Shown here: positions 33,384 through 41,155 of the stretch, one piece after another
How the letters are laid out: each line of letters opens with the position of its first letter
Position numbering within the stretch: the stretch's first letter is position 1
Assembly: GCA_902825215.1 (NCBI GenBank)
Contig: LR782234.1
Span: forward strand, 4,030,001-4,094,000
Length of the DNA: 64,000 nt
Direction of reading: 5' to 3'
DNA from: Pseudomonas fluorescens
Lineage (GTDB): Bacteria > Pseudomonadota > Gammaproteobacteria > Pseudomonadales > Pseudomonadaceae
Position numbers and translations under genes: made by a program
The notes under the pieces: model-generated
Databases searched by the model: none
Seen by the model: the letters and a program-made list of their open reading frames with translations, nothing else
Told to the model about the DNA's origin: nothing

Positions 33384-34073
33384 TCAGAAATCGTCTTCGA
33401 CCTGACCATCCTTGACCTTGAACTCGCGGTTCTGCAGGTAGGCGTTGCGGATGAACGTGTACTTGTCGCCGCTGATCAGCTTCTCGCTCGACAGCAGGCT
33501 GGCGCGGGTGTCGACGATGTTCAGGCCGAAGATCGAGTTGCGGGTCGGCACGTGGTCGATGTAACGGTACATGCCGGTGTAGCTGTCGACATACTTGGAA
33601 GGCGCATCACGCAGCGTGCTCGGGCCCATCAGCGGCAGCATCACGTACGGACCGCTGCCCACGCCCCAGTAGCCGAGGGTCTGGCCGAAATCTTCGTCGC
33701 TGCGGTTCAGGCCCATCTTGGTGCCGACGTCGAAAAAGCCGAGCAGACCGAACGTGGTGTTGAAGATCAACCGCGCCGTATCGACGCCAGCCGCCGCCGG
33801 TTTGGCCTGCAGAATGTTGTTGGCCAGGTTGGTAACGTCGCCGACGTTGCGGAACATGTTGTGAATGCCGTCTTCAACGAACTGCGGCGTAACGAATTCA
33901 TAACCCTGCGCCAATGGCTTGAGCGCGTAGGTATCAACGAAGTCGTTGAACTGGAAGATCGGACGGTTGACGCTTTCCCAAGGATCTTCTTCCGTGGCCG
34001 CCTGGCTGGCCAACGGCGCCAGCGACAGGCCGGCATAGACACAAAGCTGAGCGAGTGGATGGCTCAAGCGCAT
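33384..34073 (-). CDS. mlaA: MlaA/VacJ family outer-membrane lipid-asymmetry protein
   Basis: The product is 229 aa. MlaA removes misplaced phospholipids from the outer leaflet and passes them to MlaC. The family core is present: DPWESVNRPIFQFND, ANNILQAKP, RLIFNTTFGLLGFFD, DFGQTLGYWGVGSGPYVMLPLMGPS and YVDSYT. The signal peptide ends in ASQA with no Cys at the cleavage site, so a lipobox is not visible, unlike E. coli MlaA. The RBS GGAG is just upstream of the ATG. Confidence 0.93.
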   Translation of the reverse strand: MRLSHPLAQLCVYAGLSLAPLASQAATEEDPWESVNRPIFQFNDFVDTYALKPLAQGYEFVTPQFVEDGIHNMFRNVGDVTNLANNILQAKPAAAGVDTARLIFNTTFGLLGFFDVGTKMGLNRSDEDFGQTLGYWGVGSGPYVMLPLMGPSTLRDAPSKYVDSYTGMYRYIDHVPTRNSIFGLNIVDTRASLLSSEKLISGDKYTFIRNAYLQNREFKVKDGQVEDDF

Positions 34074-34271
34074 AGAAAAACTCCTTGGATTTGTATCGTC
34101 GCGGACGTCGCGGTCCGGGCATTAAGGCCGCTAGTATAAGCGTAAACGCCGGTTTGGACAGTCTGGTCGATGCAGCGGTCTGTAGGATCTTTCCGTACGG
34201 GTCGTTCACGTCGTTGTCATCCAATTGTCACCGACGCGCCCTAGCCTGAGCGTTATTTCAGGGACGTTGCC

Positions 34272-34892
34272 ATGACTCACGCCGAAACCTTGCCCCTCGC
34301 CGCCTCGAGCCTGACTGCCGTACTGTTTGGCCTGAGCGGTTGCCTGGTGGATTTCGGCGCTCGCGCAGGGCAACGGACGGGCGCCCTGCCCGAGCACGCC
34401 GAGGCCACGCCGGGTGCGCTCGACAGTTTGCGCAGCTTGCAGCGCCAGCAGATTCCCTGTGCCTGGCTGGATGAGCTGCCAGCTGCTGTGACGCAGTCGT
34501 TATCCGCTACGCTGCCGTCCTGGATCAAACCGGCGCAATATTCGGCAACAACAATTCCATGGCCAGCACCCAACGCTTGCTGGCAGGCGCTGATGGCGTT
34601 GAACGTCGGCAGCCTTGATGGATGCGTACTGGTCAGCGGCGAACCGCGATTGCTGCAGTCAGGCCTCAATGCTGGGCTGTGGACCATCGGCCTCGCCTCC
34701 TGCGGTTCACTCTGCGGGCTGGCGCCTGTGGAATGGCAGGCCCTGGGCCAAAAAGAGCGCGAGCTGTTGCGTGGCAAGGCGACGATGCAACTGTTCGCAC
34801 TGGGCGTGCATTCGGTAATCGATCATCTGGGCGAGCTCGACACCTGTCTGGCGGACATCAACCTGCGCCGCCTCAAAGGCGAAAAGCCCTGA
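34272..34892 (+). CDS. PhnX-related HAD-like protein with degenerate active site
   Basis: The product is 206 aa. The N-terminus AVLFGLSGCLVDFGARAG matches the first motif of phosphonoacetaldehyde hydrolase (usual VILDWAGTTVDFG), but the nucleophile Asp is replaced: the DxxxT segment reads FGLSG. Later parts (ALMALNVGSLDGCVLVSGE, LNAGLWTIGLASCG) fit the HAD motif-III/IV region. Without the Asp, catalysis by the usual route is not expected. A similar gene is in the same place in P. aeruginosa as I recall. Its role is unknown. Confidence 0.78.
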   Translation: MTHAETLPLAASSLTAVLFGLSGCLVDFGARAGQRTGALPEHAEATPGALDSLRSLQRQQIPCAWLDELPAAVTQSLSATLPSWIKPAQYSATTIPWPAPNACWQALMALNVGSLDGCVLVSGEPRLLQSGLNAGLWTIGLASCGSLCGLAPVEWQALGQKERELLRGKATMQLFALGVHSVIDHLGELDTCLADINLRRLKGEKP

Positions 34893-35000
34893 TCGGGATC
34901 ATGCAGGTTTGGCGTGAGTGGATTAATCTAAAGGTCAGTCCCCGACCTTTGGCGCGCGGCTGCGGTCAATGCCAGTGCCTATTGATAAAAGGAAACCACC

Positions 35001-35264
35001 ATGCCCGCCCGCGAATTGCAAGATCAACTCAACACCCTGCGCGAGCAACTGGATTCGAATCCGCCGCTCTCTGAAGAAGAACGCACACATCTGCATGAAC
35101 TGATGGCGCAGATCGAATCGGAAATCCAGCTGGAAAATCAGCTTCAGGACAACAACCTGGTAGACGGCGTGAACCTGGCTGTGGAGCGCTTTGAAGTGGA
35201 ACACCCGACCATCGCCGGCACCCTGCGCAACATCATGAACACCCTGGGCAGCATGGGCATCTGA
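35001..35264 (+). CDS. DUF4404 family protein
   Basis: The product is 87 aa, highly charged and helical: ELQDQLNTLREQLDSNPPLSEEERTHL, then a Glu/Gln-rich coiled-coil part and HPTIAGTLRNIMNTLGSMGI at the C-terminus. This is the DUF4404 pattern; the function is unknown. AAGGA precedes the ATG and a strong terminator follows. Confidence 0.85.
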   Translation: MPARELQDQLNTLREQLDSNPPLSEEERTHLHELMAQIESEIQLENQLQDNNLVDGVNLAVERFEVEHPTIAGTLRNIMNTLGSMGI

Positions 35265-35280
35265 TCCCCCGCCGCACAAA

Positions 35281-35310
35281 AAAGCCCTGCCAGCGATGGC
35301 AGGGCTTTTT
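35281..35310 (+). terminator. Rho-independent terminator after the DUF4404 gene
   Basis: AAAGCCCTGCCA and TGGCAGGGCTTT pair around GCGA and end in a T-run. Confidence 0.9.
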
Positions 35311-35337
35311 CATTCCCGGACCTGCAACACAGCCCCC

Positions 35338-35427
35338 TGTAGGAGTGAGCCTGCTCGCGATAGCGGTGTGTCAGTTAACATCATCGTCAGCTGACACACC
35401 GCTATCGCGAGCAGGCTCACTCCTACA
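35338..35427. repeat. REPIN with perfect 37-bp arms
   Basis: The left arm from tgtaggagtgagcctgctcg to gtgtgtcag is perfectly complementary to the right arm; only the 16-base centre is unpaired. It lies between the DUF4404 terminator and the convergent queF gene. Perfect arms suggest a recent insertion or ongoing correction. Confidence 0.88.
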
Positions 35428-35435
35428 GTTGATCT

Positions 35436-36266
35436 TTATTGACGCACGAGGCGGTGATTCGGCAGCTGTACGCTTTCGGTGCTGCGATACGGGTTGATAT
35501 CCAGCCCACCGCGACGCACGTAACGTGCAAACACCGTCAGCTTTTCTGGTTTCAGAAGACGCTGCAGGTCGAGGAAAATCCGCTCGACACACTGTTCATG
35601 GAAGTCCGAATGCTGGCGGAAGCTGACGATGTACTCGAGCAGGCTGGCGTGATCCAGCGCCGAGCCGCGATATTCCACCACCACGCTGCCCCAGTCCGGC
35701 TGGCTGGTTACCGGGCAGTTGGACTTGAGCAGATGGCTGTGCACGCTTTCTTCGACGATGCGCGAATCGTCGCAGCGCAGCAGTTCCGGGCGCGGATGTT
35801 CGTAGTTGCTGACGCTGATATCCAGATCGTCGATGCACACACCCGGCAACGCCACAACGCCCTCCGCTTCAACCTCTTTGAGGCTGCGAACGCGCACGCC
35901 CACCGGTTTGCCGGCAGCGGCGGACAAGTCCTTGACCAGGGTTGCCTCGAGCGTGGCGATATCAGCGAACGACGTCTGGTTCAGCGAATTCAGATACAGC
36001 TTGAACGACTTCGATTCGATGATGTTCGGCGAATCGGCCGGGATGCTGAATTCGCCAATCGCCACCACCGGTTTGCCCGAGGGCAACAGCCACGACAGTT
36101 CGAAGCAGTTCCAGAAATCCACGCCTTTGTACGGCAGGGTTTCGGCGGTCAAACCCAGCTCGGCCCATTTCGCAGTGCGCGGGATCGGGAACAGCAGGGA
36201 CGGCGTGTACGTGGCGATGTATTCGCTGGATTTGCCCAGCGGCGAATGTTCGGCTGCGGGATGCAT
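35436..36266 (-). CDS. queF: NADPH-dependent 7-cyano-7-deazaguanine reductase QueF
   Basis: The product is 276 aa, the long (two-domain) QueF type. QueF reduces preQ0 to preQ1 in queuosine synthesis. The substrate and NADPH motif ESKSFKLYLNS is at about residue 84, and the catalytic Cys and Asp are in SNCPVTSQPDWG at about residue 185. The C-terminus carries VRRGGLDINPYRS. The ATG gives the normal N-terminus. Confidence 0.96.
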   Translation of the reverse strand: MHPAAEHSPLGKSSEYIATYTPSLLFPIPRTAKWAELGLTAETLPYKGVDFWNCFELSWLLPSGKPVVAIGEFSIPADSPNIIESKSFKLYLNSLNQTSFADIATLEATLVKDLSAAAGKPVGVRVRSLKEVEAEGVVALPGVCIDDLDISVSNYEHPRPELLRCDDSRIVEESVHSHLLKSNCPVTSQPDWGSVVVEYRGSALDHASLLEYIVSFRQHSDFHEQCVERIFLDLQRLLKPEKLTVFARYVRRGGLDINPYRSTESVQLPNHRLVRQ

Positions 36267-36327
36267 GGCGGAAACCTGACTGAAGAATCAGCGGATTCTA
36301 CCAGCCTTTGCCCGCGCCTTTGAGTGC

Positions 36328-36861
36328 TTACTGACTGACAGTCAATTTGCCGGCCATGCCGGCCTGGTAATGCCCGGGAATGTTGCAGGCAAATTCCAGA
36401 CTCGTCGCCTTGTTGAAGGTCCAGGTCAATTCAGCGGTCTTGCCCGGCTCGACCAGCACGCTGTTGGGATCGTCGTGCTTCATGCCGTGGCCCATCGCCG
36501 CGTGATCCATGCCAGCCATGTCGTGGGACATTTCCTTGATGCCGGTAGGCGTAAGCATGCCGCTTTGCTGCATCTGCAACATTTCCTGCTGGTGTCTGGC
36601 ATGCATCGCGGCGTCACCAAGGTTGAATTCGTGCAGCAACTGGCCCTTGTTCACCAGCACAAAACGAATCGTCTCACCGGCCTTGATCTGAATGGCTTTC
36701 GGATCGAACGACATATCACCCATGACCACCTCAACGCTGCGAGAAGCCTGGGCGGCCGACGCTGGTTGACCAAAGTCGTAGGTGTGCGCCGGCGCCGCCC
36801 ACACAGGTGCGCTCAGCGCCAGCAAACCGGCGGCCAACATCAAGGATTTACGCAAAAACAT
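36328..36861 (-). CDS. Periplasmic cupredoxin with Met/His-rich loop
   Basis: The product is 177 aa. A signal peptide ends VWAAP, then a cupredoxin domain follows. Type-1 copper ligands are visible: His in LLHEFNLGD, then Cys, His and Met in EFACNIPGHYQAGM. Between them a loop is rich in Met and His (HARHQQEMLQMQQSGM and HDMAGMDHAAMGHGMKHDD) and could bind several Cu(I) ions. The gene diverges from copRS, and a CopR-box-like sequence lies between them, so copper induction is likely. Confidence 0.9.
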   Translation of the reverse strand: MFLRKSLMLAAGLLALSAPVWAAPAHTYDFGQPASAAQASRSVEVVMGDMSFDPKAIQIKAGETIRFVLVNKGQLLHEFNLGDAAMHARHQQEMLQMQQSGMLTPTGIKEMSHDMAGMDHAAMGHGMKHDDPNSVLVEPGKTAELTWTFNKATSLEFACNIPGHYQAGMAGKLTVSQ

Positions 36862-36938
36862 GCTTATGCTCCAACAAGATAAGGTTCAGCCTGTGGGACA
36901 CTCTAGCCGCCGTGCGCTGGCACTTACCTGACACGCAG

Positions 36939-36954
36939 ATTACAACTTTGTCAG
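36939..36954 (-). promoter_or_regulatory. CopR box in the cupredoxin-copRS divergent region
   Basis: Read on the minus strand the site is CTGACA-N5-GTAAT, matching the CopR consensus as I recall it for Pseudomonas. A second CTGACA half begins just to the left on the plus strand (36928). It is 78 bp upstream of the cupredoxin start and 70 bp upstream of copR. Confidence 0.7.
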
Positions 36955-37023
36955 TTTGGCGCCTGCCGCGAGCGCCCAAGGTATAACGCTATCGTTTGAA
37001 CACAGGAAAACACCGAGCCGCCC

Positions 37024-37704
37024 ATGAAACTGTTGATCGTCGAAGACCAAGCGAAAACCGGCCAATACCTGCGCCAGGGCCTGACCGAGGCCGGGTTTAA
37101 CACAGAGCTGGTGGCTGACGGCAACAGCGGACAGCAAATGGCGCTGAGCGGTGATTACGCCTTGCTGATTCTCGACGTGATGCTGCCGGGGCGCAGTGGC
37201 TGGCAGATTGTCCAGGCGGTGCGCAGTGCCGGGCTGGACACGCCGGTACTTTTTCTCACCGCCAAAGACGCGGTGGAGGACCGGGTTCACGGCCTTGAGC
37301 TCGGCGCCGATGATTATCTGGTCAAGCCCTTCGCCTTTTCTGAACTGCTCGCGCGAGTGCGCAGCCTGTTGCGCCGCGGCAGTGCTGCACCACAGGAAAC
37401 CAGCCTGCAACTGGCCGATTTGCGCCTGGACCTTATCCGTCGCCGTGTCGAGCGCGGCGGCCAGCGCATCGACCTGACCGCCAAGGAATTCGCCCTGCTG
37501 GAAATGCTCCTGCGCCGCCAGGGCGAGGTGTTGCCCAAATCGCTGATCGCTTCGCAGGTCTGGGACATGAATTTCGACAGCGACACCAATGTCATCGAAG
37601 TGGCAATCCGCCGTTTGCGCCTGAAGGTCGATGACGACTTCCCCGACAAGCTGATCCACACCGTGCGCGGCATGGGCTACGTGCTCGAAGAGCGTGGCGC
37701 CTGA
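37024..37704 (+). CDS. copR: Heavy-metal response regulator CopR
   Basis: The product is 226 aa, OmpR family. The receiver has the acidic pair in VEDQAK, phospho-Asp in LLILDVMLPGRSGW, Thr in FLTAKD and Lys in YLVKPFAF. The C-terminal winged helix has DLTAKEFALLEMLLRRQGEV and DTNVIEVAIRRLR with HTVRGMGYVLE. Linkage to the cupredoxin gene and the CopR box points to copper. Its stop overlaps the copS start by one base. Confidence 0.93.
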   Translation: MKLLIVEDQAKTGQYLRQGLTEAGFNTELVADGNSGQQMALSGDYALLILDVMLPGRSGWQIVQAVRSAGLDTPVLFLTAKDAVEDRVHGLELGADDYLVKPFAFSELLARVRSLLRRGSAAPQETSLQLADLRLDLIRRRVERGGQRIDLTAKEFALLEMLLRRQGEVLPKSLIASQVWDMNFDSDTNVIEVAIRRLRLKVDDDFPDKLIHTVRGMGYVLEERGA

Positions 37705-39050
37705 TGTGCAGGCTGTCGTTGAGTACGCGTCTGGCTCTGTTGTTTGCTGCATGCACTGCGGTGGTATCGCTGTTCGCCGGCGTGCTGTTTGATCGCGCCA
37801 GCGAGGCGCATTTCATCGAACTCGACCAGCAGCAACTGGAGACCAGACTCATCGGCCTGCGCCGCGCCTTGCAGGATATTCAGCCCGCCCAACGCGACGC
37901 GCGCCTGGCAGATGAGCTGAGCCGCCAGGCCGATCTCTCGCTGCGTATCACCAGCGGCGACGGTCAGCACTGGTATGACAGCTCGGCACAGATACCAAAA
38001 AATCTGCCATTACAACCCGGCCTGTCGACAATCAGCACTGACGGCACCGATTACCGCGTCCTGCGCGCCCCGCTCTACCCGGACACAGCGGATTCACCGC
38101 AACTGACCCTGCTGCTGGACATCACCCACCACCAGCACTTTTTGCAACGCATGCAGCGCCTGATCTGGCTGACCATGGGTTTGTCTGCATTGGCCACTGC
38201 GCTGCTCGGCGCCTGGGCGGCGCGCAGCGGTTTGCGTCCGTTGCGGCGCATGAGCGCGGTGGCTCGGGGGATTTCCGCACAGTCGCTCAACGCCCGCCTG
38301 CCAGAAACGCAAATGCCACCCGAGCTTGCCGAACTGGCCCACAGCTTCAACGCCATGCTCGTACGCCTCGACGACTCGTTTCAGCGGCTCTCGGCGTTCT
38401 CGGCCGATATCGCCCATGAGCTGCGCACGCCGCTGTCGAACCTGCTGACCCACACCCAGGTGACCCTCACCCGCCCTCGCCCGCTGGAGGATTATCGCGA
38501 AGCGCTGCACAGCAACCTCGAAGAACTGCAATGGATGGCGCAACTGGTCAACGACATGCTGTACCTGGCCAAGGCCGATCACGGCTTGCTGGTGCCCAAA
38601 CGTGAAGCACTGGAATTGGCGGATGAAAGCGATGCGCTGCTGGAGTTTTTTGCGCCGCTGGCGGAGGACGCCGGGATTGAATTGAGTCGAGACGGCCAAG
38701 CGCGAATCGACGGTGATCGCGGCATGTTGCGCCGGGCCTTGTCGAATCTGCTGGATAACGCGCTGCGGTTTACCCCGGCAGAAGGTTACGTGCGCTTGAG
38801 CATTGCCGATCAGGTGAACGCTGTCCGCGTTTGCGTCGAGAACAGTGGAGAAGGAATTTCAAAGGAGTTGCTGCCACGTTTGTTTGACCGTTTCTATCGG
38901 GCCGACCCGGCGCGGCAGGAGGGCAGCAGTGAACATGCGGGGTTGGGGTTGGCGATTACCCAATCGATCATTCGCGCCCATGGCGGGCAGATCCATTGCG
39001 AATCGGAAGCCGGGGTGACGCGATTCGTGATTGAGCTGCCCCGGACCTGA
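37704..39050 (+). CDS. copS: Heavy-metal sensor histidine kinase CopS
   Basis: The product is 448 aa. Membrane segments at about residues 10-30 and 150-175 enclose a periplasmic sensor, followed by a HAMP domain, the H-box FSADIAHELRTPLSN, the N-box LSNLLDNALRFTP, and glycine boxes GEGISKELLPRLFDRFYR and EHAGLGLAITQSI. This is the CusS/CopS type that phosphorylates the adjacent CopR in response to copper. The ATG overlaps the copR stop. Confidence 0.93.
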   Translation: MCRLSLSTRLALLFAACTAVVSLFAGVLFDRASEAHFIELDQQQLETRLIGLRRALQDIQPAQRDARLADELSRQADLSLRITSGDGQHWYDSSAQIPKNLPLQPGLSTISTDGTDYRVLRAPLYPDTADSPQLTLLLDITHHQHFLQRMQRLIWLTMGLSALATALLGAWAARSGLRPLRRMSAVARGISAQSLNARLPETQMPPELAELAHSFNAMLVRLDDSFQRLSAFSADIAHELRTPLSNLLTHTQVTLTRPRPLEDYREALHSNLEELQWMAQLVNDMLYLAKADHGLLVPKREALELADESDALLEFFAPLAEDAGIELSRDGQARIDGDRGMLRRALSNLLDNALRFTPAEGYVRLSIADQVNAVRVCVENSGEGISKELLPRLFDRFYRADPARQEGSSEHAGLGLAITQSIIRAHGGQIHCESEAGVTRFVIELPRT

Positions 39051-39067
39051 GGCCAGCAAGTCAGGCC

Positions 39068-39139
39068 CCTTCGCGAGCAGGCTCGCTCCCACAGTTGGAA
39101 TGCGTTTTCCTGTGGGAGCGAGCCTGCTCGCGAAAGCGG
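39068..39139. repeat. REP pair
   Basis: cgcgagcaggctcgctccca and its inverted copy flank about 23 bases, between the convergent copS and lolE genes. Confidence 0.83.
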
Positions 39140-39148
39140 TCTAAAAGG

Positions 39149-40393
39149 TTACGAATATCTCAACGCATGAGCCGGCTCGATCTTCGCCGCCCGCCACGCC
39201 GGGTATACCGTCGCCAGGAAGCTCAGAACAAAGCCCGCCGAGCAGATCAACAGCACATCACCGCCCTGCAATTCCGAAGGCAGGTTGCTGACGAAATACA
39301 CGTCCGAACTGAAGATGTGCTGCCCGGTGACGCGCTCGACCCAGCCGACCATCTCGCTGACATTCAGCGCGGCGATCACGCCCAGAACGCCGCCAATAAT
39401 GGTGCCAACAATCCCGATCACCGTGCCCTGGACCATGAAGACCGCCATGATCTGCCGTGGCGTGGCGCCGATGGTGCGCAGGATGGCGATGTCCGCGCCC
39501 TTGTCGTTCACCACCATGATCAGCGTGGCGATGATGTTGAACGCCGCCACCGCAACGATCATCAGCAACAGCAGGCCGATCATGGTCTTTTCCATTTTCA
39601 TCGCGCTGAACAGGCTGCCCTGAGTGTGGGTCCAGTCGTCAGCCTTGAACTCGGCGCCCAGGCCAGCGGCGATGTCCGAGGAGACCTTCGGCGCGGCGTA
39701 GAGATCCTTGACCGCCAGGCGCACGCTTTGCACCTGATTCGGCTGCCAGTGCTGCATGGTCGCGGCATCGGCGACGTGAATCAGGCCCATCGAGCCATCC
39801 AGCTCGGCGCCGACCTTAAACACGCCGACCACGTTCAAGCGCTGCATGCGCGGGGTGATGCCGCCCGGCGCGGTGCTGACTTCCGGAACGATCAGGGTGA
39901 TTTTATCGCCGACATTCAGACGGAAACGCCGCGCCGTGATTTCACCGATCACCACGCCGAACTCGCCAGGTTTCAACGCATCGAGACGACCCTGCACGAT
40001 GTGCTGGGCGACGATCGAGACCTTGCCTTCCTGCGCCGGATCGACGCCGCTGATCTGGATCGGCTGCATCGAGCCCTTGTAGGACAGCATGCCTTCCATC
40101 TCAGTGAACGGCACGGCGGCGGTCACTTCCGGATTTTTCATCGCGGCGGCGGCCACCGGCTGCCAGTCGTCGATCGGCTTGACGCCGACGATGGTCGCGT
40201 GCGGCACCATGCCGAGGATGCGCGAGCTCATCTCGCGCTGAAAGCCGTTCATCACCGACAGCACCACGATCATCGCCAGCACGCCGAGGGCGAGGCCGAT
40301 CATCGAGGTCATCGAAATGAACGAAACAAAGCGATTGCGGCGCTTGGCGCGGGTATAGCGCGTGCCGATAAAGATCGATAACGGTCTGAACAT
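39149..40393 (-). CDS. lolE: Lipoprotein-releasing system permease, LolC/E family (second copy)
   Basis: The product is 414 aa with four membrane helices and a large periplasmic domain. LolC and LolE with the ATPase LolD extract outer-membrane lipoproteins for LolA. The N-terminus MFRPLSIFIGTRYTRAKRR and the C-terminal FtsX-like half are near copies of the gene at 41148. I chose the ATG at 40393 to match the paralogue; a GTG at 40405 is also open. A strong hairpin separates it from lolD. Confidence 0.9.
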   Translation of the reverse strand: MFRPLSIFIGTRYTRAKRRNRFVSFISMTSMIGLALGVLAMIVVLSVMNGFQREMSSRILGMVPHATIVGVKPIDDWQPVAAAAMKNPEVTAAVPFTEMEGMLSYKGSMQPIQISGVDPAQEGKVSIVAQHIVQGRLDALKPGEFGVVIGEITARRFRLNVGDKITLIVPEVSTAPGGITPRMQRLNVVGVFKVGAELDGSMGLIHVADAATMQHWQPNQVQSVRLAVKDLYAAPKVSSDIAAGLGAEFKADDWTHTQGSLFSAMKMEKTMIGLLLLMIVAVAAFNIIATLIMVVNDKGADIAILRTIGATPRQIMAVFMVQGTVIGIVGTIIGGVLGVIAALNVSEMVGWVERVTGQHIFSSDVYFVSNLPSELQGGDVLLICSAGFVLSFLATVYPAWRAAKIEPAHALRYS

Positions 40394-40410
40394 TCGCTGG
40401 GGCACCGTAA

Positions 40411-40447
40411 ATAAATAAAAGACCCGGCGCCGTTACGGGCGCCGGGT
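40411..40447 (-). terminator. Strong hairpin with T-tract between lolD and lolE
   Basis: ACCCGGCGCC and GGCGCCGGGT form a 10-bp GC-rich stem (40422-40447) around six bases. On the minus strand it is followed by TCTTTTATTTATTT. It looks like a rho-independent terminator yet sits inside the lolCDE gene order. Confidence 0.75.
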
Positions 40448-40456
40448 TTCAGCCAG

Positions 40457-41155
40457 TCAGATGGGGGTCAGGCAACCTTCCTGCAATTGCAGGACGCGGT
40501 CCATCTGGCGGGCCAGATTCATGTCGTGAGTCACCACCAGAAACGCCGTGCGCATCGAAGTGCTCAGTTCGAGCATCAAATCCTGGATTCCTTCGGCGGT
40601 GTGCAGATCGAGGTTACCGGTCGGCTCATCGAGCATCACCAGGCCAGGATTGTTCACCAGCGCGCGGGCGATGGCTACACGCTGGCGCTCGCCGCCGGAC
40701 AGCTCCGAAGGTTTGTGTTCGAGGCGATGGCCGAGGCCGACACGTTCCAGCAAGGCCGTGGCACGCTGACGCGCTTCGGGAATCGCCGTCTTGCCGATCA
40801 ACAGCGGCATGCAGACGTTTTCCAGCGCGGTGAATTCCGGCAGCAAATGGTGGAACTGGTAAACGAAGCCGAGCGCACGGTTGCGCAGCAGGCCACGCTT
40901 CTTCTCGCTCAGCGCCGAGAGTTCTTCGCCGTCGAGCCAGACGCTGCCCTGGGTTGGCGTATCGAGGCCGCCGAGCAGGTTGAGCAAAGTACTTTTGCCC
41001 GAACCCGATTTGCCGACGATCGCCACCCGCTCGCCCGGATGCAACTCCAGTTGCAGGCCGGCCAGCACTTGTACCGACTCCGGGCCTTCTTCATAGGATT
41101 TGCCCAGGTTGCGGCAGCTCAGGATTGCTTGTTCACTCATGCCCGACTCACTCAT
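40457..41155 (-). CDS. lolD: Lipoprotein-releasing system ATPase LolD
   Basis: The product is 232 aa, an ABC ATPase. Walker A is GKSGSGKSTLLNLLGG, the Q-loop FVYQFHHLLPEFT is the MacB/LolD type, the signature LSGGERQRVAIARAL and Walker B LVMLDEPTGNLD follow. The ATG at 41155 was chosen for its GGAGG upstream; an ATG at 41140 is an alternative. Its start lies just before the lolC stop, so the two genes overlap by 8 bases. Confidence 0.95.
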   Translation of the reverse strand: MSESGMSEQAILSCRNLGKSYEEGPESVQVLAGLQLELHPGERVAIVGKSGSGKSTLLNLLGGLDTPTQGSVWLDGEELSALSEKKRGLLRNRALGFVYQFHHLLPEFTALENVCMPLLIGKTAIPEARQRATALLERVGLGHRLEHKPSELSGGERQRVAIARALVNNPGLVMLDEPTGNLDLHTAEGIQDLMLELSTSMRTAFLVVTHDMNLARQMDRVLQLQEGCLTPI

